Positions 1 to 5,197 of a DNA stretch of 5,197 nt are shown here, one piece after another (within the stretch, counting starts at the first letter, position 1; every line of letters starts with the position of its first letter). The notes under the pieces were generated by a model, which saw only the letters and a list, made by a program, of their open reading frames with translations, had not been told where the DNA came from and did not search any database. The DNA lies in NCBI GenBank assembly GCA_937894535.1, contig CALBHI010000346.1, positions 1 through 5,197 on the forward strand, in the 5' to 3' direction. The translations under genes and the position numbers were made by a program. The stretch comes from an uncultured Verrucomicrobiota bacterium. GTDB lineage: Bacteria; Verrucomicrobiota; Kiritimatiellia; CAIVKH01.

Positions 1-190
1 CACGCCCATCCTCGTAAATCCGGTGCGTGCTCAACCCGACCGGCGCCGCAACCGGCGCCGCGGCGGGAGGTTTCTTTCGGGATGCCCTGGTTTCCCCCTT
101 CGCCGCGGATGCCGGAGGCTGCGGTGCGCGGCAACCGCCAAGCGCAAGCGCGAGGGCGGTCATCGCCATCATCCAACGTACACGGTACAT
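1..190 (-). CDS. Putative lipoprotein, N-terminal part only (runs off left edge)
   Basis: Reading the minus strand from the ATG at 190-188 gives 63 open codons to the window edge. The first 20 residues look like a lipoprotein signal peptide: Arg at positions 3 and 5, a hydrophobic stretch (TALALALGG), then a lipobox LGGC with Cys20 as the expected lipidation site. Arg rather than Asp follows the Cys, which by the E. coli Lol rule would favour the outer membrane. Residues 21-51 are a Pro/Ala/Lys-rich tether that includes an AAPV tandem repeat (12-base period, about 40-61). A possible folded domain begins near STHRIYEDGR, which I do not recognise. The start lies one base after the stop of the VWA gene, with GGGGAA (199-204) eight bases upstream, so the two are probably co-translated. 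Alternative starts are Met7, Met8 and Met10. The function is unknown, and the gene is supported by signal peptide and context rather than homology. Confidence 0.72.
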   Translation of the reverse strand, partial: MYRVRWMMAMTALALALGGCRAPQPPASAAKGETRASRKKPPAAAPVAAPVGLSTHRIYEDGR

Positions 191-191
191 A

Positions 192-1973
192 TCAGCGGTT
201 CCCCGTGCGGGGCATCGCCCGGCTGAATCCATAAGGCACCAGCAACTCGTACTGATCGGCAAAATCATGGATCGTGGCCATCCGGGATTCCGACGGATCG
301 CCAAGGTAGTCGCCGATCATGTGGTATGCCTTTTGCCACGCCCACTGCTGGCGCACGTTGGAGCCGGACGGATTCATCTGGCCGCGGTCCAGATCGAACA
401 CCATGTCATGCCATGCGCCACCGGAGCGCCCGACGACCTGGAAGGTGATACGTTCCGTCGTGCCGGCAAAACGGCCATGGATGGTCAAAGGGCGGTCCAG
501 GAACAAATGCGTCAATTGCTTGGGATAGATATCGGTCGTATCCACGCGGGAAAACACATAGGAAAGATCGGTAAGGACCGGACGGCGCAATTGGCGCGCC
601 CAGGTCTCCATGGCGGCGGGAATCTCCTCGTCACCCCGCACCACCACGGCTTCGCCGCGGTTGCGGTAACTGATCAGATCAAGAAAAAAACTGTTCACCT
701 TCTTGCCACCGCCGACGGAAAACATCGAGACGCGACCCCGGTTCCGTCGCGTGATACCCTCAATAATGTCCGTGCTGCCGATAATACCCACGGTCGGGCG
801 CCCGTCGGTTACGAGGATGAGCAACGGCGTCCGACCCGCTTCGAGTGGCATGGTCAACGCCGTTTCCAGAGACCGGTACACATCCGTGTCTCCTGATGCC
901 CGCAAGCCATCGATAAACCGGATCGCCTGCTCACGGCTGGCAGCATCGTACGCGGTCCATTGGCCGAAGCATGCATAGGTATCGTTGCGAAAACCCATGA
1001 TCTCAAAACGGTCGCCAGGATTCAGGAAATCCAACCACCGCTTGAGACCACGGCGGCACTCATCCAGCTTCCACGGCGTCATGCTCTCCGAACTGTCCTG
1101 GATGAAAAGGATATCGCGTGGCTGCGTCGCCAGAATCCCCTCGCGGGCCGGTTCGATGTGCACCGCAACATACAGGTACGAGCCGTCCGGTTCGGTGAAT
1201 GAATCAACCCGGATCTGCAGCAAGTTCTCGATCGGGGTAAGCTGGCTGACCTCTTCCGGCCGCTCATCCAGCGTACCCGGTCCGCCGGTCCTGCCCTGGA
1301 CGGGCCGGATCGGCTCCCCACGGGCATCCGCCACACCACGCTGGGCCATCACGGCCGACCAGTCCGGAGTCCCCGCCTCCATGTCTTCGACGAATACCGC
1401 CGCCGATGCAGCGGTGAATCCACGGGCCTCCTCCAGCACGGGGGTTGCCGCGACCGGCAATTGGATATCCGGAGCCTGATCGATACGGGGGATATCGGCC
1501 TCCACCCACCGACGCGGCAAGGCTGCCTCGTCATCCGCCACCATGCGGTCCTGAATCGCCATGACATCCTGTCGCAGCACGGGATCAACCTGCCCATCCG
1601 GTTGGTCCGGCGAACGCGTGGCCGCGACCGGAGGAGCCTCCGGCAACGGAAGGCGAACCGGCTCCGGCGGGCGCAATACGGCGACCGCTTCCGCGTCGGG
1701 CAACCCGGCGGGCGGCAATCCAGCGTCCGCCGACTCCCGTGATGCCGCCTCCAGGGCCACTGTCTCCGGAGGTGGCTGCATACGCACATCCACCAATTCC
1801 ATGGGGGTATAACGCGGCGGATCCACGGAGTTCGGCAGACGCAGGATGGTCAGTTGATCAACCCGGGACAAGAGCGTGGCGTGCAGAGCGGCCGATACCA
1901 ACAGGGCGATTACGGCCGCCCCATGGGGACGCAAGCCCGACCAACCCTGCCGCCTGGACTTCCCTGCCGTCAC
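192..1973 (-). CDS. Membrane-anchored VWA-domain protein with TonB-like N-terminus
   Basis: 593 residues. A basic N-terminus (KSRRQ) precedes one membrane segment at about 17-36, with no obvious signal peptidase site, so it is probably an inner-membrane anchor with the rest in the periplasm. Residues 47-250 are a Pro/Ala/Glu-rich, probably extended spacer. A VWA domain covers about 285-460: D293-S-S295-E-S297 is the MIDAS DxSxS, T363 in GDTD the second element and D390 in TDG the third, so metal binding looks intact. Residues 465-585 resemble the C-terminal part of inter-alpha-trypsin-inhibitor-like VWA proteins (GRF near 500, WAWQK near 544, YELLVPYGFSRAM near the end). VWA domains usually mediate metal-dependent protein contacts; the partner is unknown. 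It starts 13 bases after rho with GTG and only a weak GGA upstream; TTG at residue 14 is a possible alternative. The anchor carries SxxxH (S27, H31), as in TonB. VWA is certain; the role is not. Confidence 0.9.
   Translation of the reverse strand: MTAGKSRRQGWSGLRPHGAAVIALLVSAALHATLLSRVDQLTILRLPNSVDPPRYTPMELVDVRMQPPPETVALEAASRESADAGLPPAGLPDAEAVAVLRPPEPVRLPLPEAPPVAATRSPDQPDGQVDPVLRQDVMAIQDRMVADDEAALPRRWVEADIPRIDQAPDIQLPVAATPVLEEARGFTAASAAVFVEDMEAGTPDWSAVMAQRGVADARGEPIRPVQGRTGGPGTLDERPEEVSQLTPIENLLQIRVDSFTEPDGSYLYVAVHIEPAREGILATQPRDILFIQDSSESMTPWKLDECRRGLKRWLDFLNPGDRFEIMGFRNDTYACFGQWTAYDAASREQAIRFIDGLRASGDTDVYRSLETALTMPLEAGRTPLLILVTDGRPTVGIIGSTDIIEGITRRNRGRVSMFSVGGGKKVNSFFLDLISYRNRGEAVVVRGDEEIPAAMETWARQLRRPVLTDLSYVFSRVDTTDIYPKQLTHLFLDRPLTIHGRFAGTTERITFQVVGRSGGAWHDMVFDLDRGQMNPSGSNVRQQWAWQKAYHMIGDYLGDPSESRMATIHDFADQYELLVPYGFSRAMPRTGNR
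199..204 (-). promoter_or_regulatory. Likely ribosome binding site of the lipoprotein gene
   Basis: On the minus strand GGGGAA lies eight bases before the ATG at 190. It sits inside the last codons of the VWA gene. It supports the choice of this start for a gene that begins one base after the previous stop. Confidence 0.45.
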
Positions 1974-1986
1974 GGTATTCGTCCGA

Positions 1987-3504
1987 TCAACCCTGTAGCG
2001 CCATCAGGAACTCGATGTTGCTCTTGGTCTTCTTGAGCCGGTTCACCATCAGCTCCATCGACTCCACGGCCGGCACGCCGTTGAGGGCCTTGCGCAGGAT
2101 CCAGATCTTGTTCAGTTCATCGGGATGCAGCAACAACTCCTCCTTGCGGGTGCCCGATTTCTCGATATTGATCGCCGGGAAAATACGCTTGTCCACCAGA
2201 TGGCGATCCAGGCAGATCTCCATGTTGCCGGTTCCCTTGAACTCCTCGAAGATGACTTCGTCCATGCGGCTACCGGTATCTACCAGCGCGGTGGCGATGA
2301 TGGTCAGGCTGCCGCCGCCCTCGATGTTGCGCGCGGCGCCGAAGAAGCGCTTGGGCTTGTGCAAGGCGTTGGCATCGACACCGCCCGAGAGGATCTTGCC
2401 GCTATGCGGCTGTACCGTATTGTAGGCGCGGGCCAGGCGGGTGATGCTATCGAGCAGGATGACCACATCCTTGCCGCACTCCACCATGCGTTTGGCCATC
2501 TCAATGACGATTTCCGCCACCTGCACATGCCGTTCCGGGGGCTCATCGAAGGTCGAACTGAGCACTTGCGCCTTGGTGTTGCGCTGCATGTCGGTAACTT
2601 CCTCCGGGCGCTCGTCGATCAGCAGTACGATCAAATGACATTCCGGCGAATTGGCGGAGATGCTGTTGGCGATTTTTTGCATCAACACCGTTTTGCCGGT
2701 GCGGGGCGGGGCCACGATCAGTCCGCGTTGTCCCTTGCCAATCGGAGTCAGGATGTCCATCACGCGCATGGAGATTTCATCGGGCGTGGTCTCCAGCACC
2801 AGGCGCTGATTCGGGAACAACGGGGTGAGGTCGCCGAAGGGGATTTTCGATTTGGTGTGTTCCGGCGCGGTGCCGTTGATCCGCTCCACTTTCAGCAGCG
2901 CGAAGAAACGTTCCTTTTCCTTGGGGGAACGGATCTCACCCTCGACATAATCACCCGACCGCAGGGCGAACCGGCGGATCTGGGACGGCGAAACATAGAT
3001 GTCCTCGGGACAGGCAAGGTAGTTGTATAGCGGTGAACGAAGGAAGCCGAACCCATCGGGCAGAATCTCCATGATACCGCGACCAAACATGGTTCCGTTG
3101 GCACGGGCGTTGGTCTTCATGATCTCGAAAATCAACTCGTGCTTGCGCAGGGCGCCGAGATCGCGCATGCCGTACTCATCGGCCATGGTCACGAGTTGCG
3201 GCACGGTCATCTCCTGCAACTCGAACAATTTGAGGTTCTTGCCGACGATCGGATGGGCGGGAGCCGATGGCGGCTGGCCGTTCCCCTCGTCATTTTCCAT
3301 CGACATCGCCGGCGACGGATGGTTCGGATGTTCGTTCATGGACGGAGGAGCAGCATCACCCGGCCCTTGTTGCGGCATCATGTCCTGCTCATCATCCGGG
3401 TGATGGCGGGGACGCTCGTGGTGGTGGTGCTCGCGGCGGGGCCCGCGGCCACGGTTGTGTCGTCCACGGCGATGCGGCTTGTTGTTGTTGCTCTCTTCAT
3501 TCAT
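1987..3504 (-). CDS. rho: Transcription termination factor Rho
   Basis: 505 residues against 419 in E. coli. Rho is a hexameric RNA helicase that loads on untranslated RNA and ends transcription. Residues 1-90 are an extra low-complexity region rich in His, Arg, Asn, Pro and Gly. The conserved protein starts near residue 91: N-terminal helical domain (about 92-132), cold-shock-like primary RNA site with DGFGFLR (150-156) and SPSQIRRF (172-179), Walker A APPRTGKT (265-272), DERPEEVT (297-304), Walker B region VVILLDS (347-353), Q-loop SGGVDANAL (373-381), R-loop region DTGSRMDE (409-416), and SGTRKEELL (450-458) with the likely arginine finger R453. Nothing catalytic is missing. Positions matching known bicyclomycin-resistance sites of E. 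coli (M219, S266, G337) keep the sensitive residue. The ATG start has a strong Shine-Dalgarno and overlaps the end of coaE by eight bases. No terminator separates it from the VWA gene. Confidence 0.98.
   Translation of the reverse strand: MNEESNNNKPHRRGRHNRGRGPRREHHHHERPRHHPDDEQDMMPQQGPGDAAPPSMNEHPNHPSPAMSMENDEGNGQPPSAPAHPIVGKNLKLFELQEMTVPQLVTMADEYGMRDLGALRKHELIFEIMKTNARANGTMFGRGIMEILPDGFGFLRSPLYNYLACPEDIYVSPSQIRRFALRSGDYVEGEIRSPKEKERFFALLKVERINGTAPEHTKSKIPFGDLTPLFPNQRLVLETTPDEISMRVMDILTPIGKGQRGLIVAPPRTGKTVLMQKIANSISANSPECHLIVLLIDERPEEVTDMQRNTKAQVLSSTFDEPPERHVQVAEIVIEMAKRMVECGKDVVILLDSITRLARAYNTVQPHSGKILSGGVDANALHKPKRFFGAARNIEGGGSLTIIATALVDTGSRMDEVIFEEFKGTGNMEICLDRHLVDKRIFPAINIEKSGTRKEELLLHPDELNKIWILRKALNGVPAVESMELMVNRLKKTKSNIEFLMALQG
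3497..3504 (-). other. coaE stop / rho start overlap (ATGAATGA)
   Basis: The minus strand reads ATGAATGA. The first ATG is the rho start and the final TGA is the coaE stop, so the genes share eight bases in different frames. A ribosome finishing coaE ends at the rho start, which is the usual arrangement for translational coupling. The second ATG inside the motif is out of the rho frame. Confidence 0.85.
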
Positions 3505-4111
3505 GACGGTTCTTCCTTTCCAAAATCAACGACCGGTATGCATCCCGCACCGCAGCCGCAAGTTCCTCTTTCGTTCCATTGTTCCAGACGACCCGGTCGG
3601 CCCGTTCTATCTTGCGCGACAAGGGCCACTGGGCCTGCATGCGCGCACGAGAATCCGACTCCGACCATCCGCGGGCAGCCAGTCGGTTCATAACCGTCGC
3701 TTCATCCGCGGCCACCACCATGGTGGCATCACACCACTGTTCCGCCCCCTTCTCAAAGAGCAGCGGTATCATCACCACCACGGCCGGCCGCGTTTGCTGG
3801 TTCGCCACCAGCCAATCCTGCATGGCGGCAAACACCCGCGGATGCACGATAGCATTCAACGTCTCCCGGGCCACGGCATCGCCAAAAACCGTGGCCGCCA
3901 TGGCCCGGCGATCAAGCTCGCCCTCCCGCACGTAGGCAGGACCAAAGGCCTCAACGATCGCCCGCAAACCTTCGGATCCCGGAGCCACGGCTTGATGGGC
4001 CGCATGATCGGCATCAAACACCGGAACCCCGTCGGCCAGCAGCACATCCGCCGCGCTCGATTTACCGCACCCGACACCACCGGTCAGACCAATCACCAAG
4101 GGTTGAATCAC
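3497..4111 (-). CDS. coaE: Dephospho-CoA kinase
   Basis: 204 residues, the normal family length. It catalyses the last step of coenzyme A synthesis, ATP-dependent phosphorylation of the ribose 3'-hydroxyl of dephospho-CoA, in the cytoplasm. Family landmarks are in order: P-loop GGVGCGKS (11-18), DAD (33-35) at the acceptor site, ELDRRAM (65-71), LNAIVHP (85-91), PLLFE (116-120), an arginine-bearing lid region (about 143-160), and RADRVVWNNGT (170-180), matching the conserved AD-V-N-G motif. No key residue looks lost. The start is GTG, overlapping the stop of the membrane-protein gene as GTGA, with GGGAG (4122-4126) ten bases upstream. Its end overlaps rho. Chlamydia also has coaE next to rho, with polA upstream; here a membrane-protein gene takes that place. 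Confidence 0.97.
   Translation of the reverse strand: MIQPLVIGLTGGVGCGKSSAADVLLADGVPVFDADHAAHQAVAPGSEGLRAIVEAFGPAYVREGELDRRAMAATVFGDAVARETLNAIVHPRVFAAMQDWLVANQQTRPAVVVMIPLLFEKGAEQWCDATMVVAADEATVMNRLAARGWSESDSRARMQAQWPLSRKIERADRVVWNNGTKEELAAAVRDAYRSLILERKNRHE
3510..3521 (-). promoter_or_regulatory. Strong Shine-Dalgarno of rho
   Basis: The minus strand reads GGAAAGGAAGAA, ending five bases before the rho ATG at 3504. It is the clearest ribosome binding site in the window and lies within the last coaE codons. It fixes the rho start at 3504, and therefore supports the long N-terminal extension being translated. Confidence 0.75.
4108..4111 (-). other. Membrane-protein stop / coaE start overlap (GTGA)
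   Basis: The minus strand reads GTGA: the GTG is the coaE start and the TGA ends the upstream membrane-protein gene. Four-base overlaps of this form are typical of genes read from one message, often by reinitiation. The start fits because the protein begins a few residues before the P-loop strand, as in other CoaE proteins. Confidence 0.82.
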
Positions 4112-5197
4112 GGACCCGGTACTCCCGGCTCGATCCGTAGTCCCTGCTCCATCAGGCTTCCAACATGCCGCATGATCTTCAACGCCTGTTCATGCTGCTG
4201 ATCAATGGTCAAGGCCTGCATGGCCCGCGCCTCGGCATCGGCCAATCGACCCACCGCGAGGTGCTCCGCGGCGAGATCAGCCAAGGCATCCGCACGGTTG
4301 CTTTCACCAACACGCAACGTTTCATACACGGTGTACTTGCGATTTCCCCATTGCTTCCGGAAATACCGCAAGGACGGATCATCCTTTTCAAAGCGGCGGG
4401 CCGGGGATGTTTCCGGAGGATCCATGCGGTTGACGAAGTACCGCATCTGGTATTCCGGCTTCTCCCGGGCAAACTCACCCTTCGCATACACATAATAACG
4501 AACACCCAACGAATCCATCCAATCACGCAGCGCCTTTTCATCATCCCCGAACAGCAGGTCGCCATAGTGCTCAAGCCGCTGGCGGATCGATGGATCCTCA
4601 AACTTCGGATGAATCACGATCGGACACTTTCCATAGGCAGCAATCGATGCACTAATGCCCATATTGGCCAGCACTGGATCGGGCGACACATGCTTTTCCA
4701 ACCATTGCGCCAGTTCCGCCATTTCCTGGTAATACACGTTGGGTCGCCCCATGGCGTACCGTTGCCGGCTGGTGTGCATACCCTCGGCGACAATCACTGC
4801 GACAAGGAGCACTACCGCCACGGTCCGCAACCACCAGGCCTCCAGCGCTTTCCGGCTGCATATCCAACCGAGAATCAACGCCATGGCCACGGCGACGAAC
4901 ACATGAAACCGCACAAACAGCACATACGCCAAAAGGGAAACCCCGAAAACCAACAGCCAGAATCGGATCAAAGGGTCCTGACGGTGGCGGGAAATAAACC
5001 AAGCGACGATGCTGAACGCACCAGTTAACCAAATACTGAAAGGAAAGAGCCACTTTGTCAACTCCCAGGTTGCCGAATGCAACGAGGGTACCCACATGAT
5101 GCGCTGGTAATAGGTAAGCAGTCCGGGATCGGCCGGTTTCTCGTTAAGGAAGCGGATTTTGGCGAACAACAACTCGCCGAAATGACCATACGAAGAC
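4108..5197 (-). CDS. GT-C-like multi-pass membrane protein with TPR-like tail, C-terminal part
   Basis: The frame stays open to the right edge (codons to 5196 read SSYGHFGE before Leu at 5172), so the TTG there is an internal leucine and the true start lies outside. About 362 residues are visible. Numbered from that Leu, membrane segments lie at about 41-61, 70-88, 89-105 and 113-129. Next come a soluble alpha/beta-like region at 145-285 (YYQEMAELAQWLEKH, a region with IAAYGKCPIVIHPKFEDP, then LGVRYYVYAKGEF) and a helical TPR-like segment at 290-332 (AAEHLAVGRLADAEARAMQA). A block of membrane helices followed by an extracytoplasmic domain is the layout of GT-C lipid-linked sugar transferases such as the PMT/ArnT and STT3 types, but the N-terminal loop with the catalytic acidic residue is not in view. 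Sugar or lipid transfer in the envelope is therefore inference. It overlaps coaE by four bases. Confidence 0.8.
   Translation of the reverse strand, partial: SSYGHFGELLFAKIRFLNEKPADPGLLTYYQRIMWVPSLHSATWELTKWLFPFSIWLTGAFSIVAWFISRHRQDPLIRFWLLVFGVSLLAYVLFVRFHVFVAVAMALILGWICSRKALEAWWLRTVAVVLLVAVIVAEGMHTSRQRYAMGRPNVYYQEMAELAQWLEKHVSPDPVLANMGISASIAAYGKCPIVIHPKFEDPSIRQRLEHYGDLLFGDDEKALRDWMDSLGVRYYVYAKGEFAREKPEYQMRYFVNRMDPPETSPARRFEKDDPSLRYFRKQWGNRKYTVYETLRVGESNRADALADLAAEHLAVGRLADAEARAMQALTIDQQHEQALKIMRHVGSLMEQGLRIEPGVPGP

Noticed and set aside
40..61. Two copies of a GC-rich 10-base unit 12 bases apart, considered as a binding site or hairpin
   Set aside because: It lies in the lipoprotein frame and encodes Ala-Ala-Pro-Val twice, so a short coding repeat in the tether explains it.
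27..896. A 289-codon open frame on the plus strand
   Set aside because: It lies opposite the VWA gene and the lipoprotein start, both supported by motifs. Its product is rich in His, Arg and Ala with no domain, as expected for an antisense frame in GC-rich DNA.
1974..1986. Possible terminator or promoter between rho and the VWA gene
   Set aside because: The gap is 13 bases, and I see no hairpin with a T-run around it and no convincing -10/-35 pair.
2125..3030. A 301-codon open frame on the plus strand
   Set aside because: It is fully antisense to the most conserved part of rho, and its translation shows no family features. It is a shadow of codon bias.
3455..4201. A 248-codon plus-strand frame across the coaE-rho junction
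   Set aside because: It is antisense to coaE and the rho start, with a His/Arg-rich composition and no recognisable domain.
4165..5028. A 287-codon plus-strand frame
   Set aside because: It is antisense to the membrane-protein gene, whose reading frame shows clear membrane helices. The antisense product is His/Gln/Arg-rich and shows none.
5170..5172. TTG as the start of the membrane-protein gene
   Set aside because: The frame is open upstream to the window edge with plausible coding sequence, and the visible part lacks the N-terminal helices expected of such proteins, so this is an internal leucine.

Overview
The window appears to be a piece of one tightly packed operon. All five genes lie on the minus strand, read from right to left: (1) the C-terminal part of a GT-C-like multi-pass membrane protein, cut by the right edge; (2) coaE, dephospho-CoA kinase; (3) rho, the transcription terminator; (4) a membrane-anchored VWA-domain protein; (5) the start of a small lipoprotein gene, cut by the left edge. 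The junctions are a 4-base overlap, an 8-base overlap, a 13-base gap and a 1-base gap. No internal promoter or terminator is evident, and no stretch longer than 13 bases lacks a gene.

Organism: GC-rich bacterial DNA from a diderm (lipoprotein, TonB-like anchor). The coaE-rho pairing is also found in Chlamydia, where polA-coaE-rho lie together. With the style of the membrane and VWA proteins, this suggests the PVC superphylum (Verrucomicrobiota, Kiritimatiellota or Lentisphaerota). That assignment is inference and was not tested by any search.

Layout: 4108-5197 is a GT-C-type membrane protein with four visible membrane segments, an extracytoplasmic domain and a TPR-like tail. 3497-4111 is CoaE, complete, with Walker A and DAD motifs. 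1987-3504 is Rho, with all catalytic motifs and about 90 extra N-terminal residues rich in His, Arg, Asn and Pro. 192-1973 is a 593-residue protein: a TonB-like N-terminal anchor with an SxxxH motif, a long Pro/Ala-rich spacer, and a VWA domain with an intact MIDAS. 1-190 encodes a type II signal peptide with a lipobox Cys at residue 20.

How the genes work together: coaE and rho are housekeeping genes. The genes on either side encode envelope proteins, and VWA plus lipoprotein may form an envelope pair because they are almost certainly translationally coupled. The most interesting points are the TonB-like anchor on a VWA protein, the disordered extension of Rho, and the overlapping starts that tie rho translation to coaE. 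I see no mobile element, CRISPR array, RNA gene or defence system.
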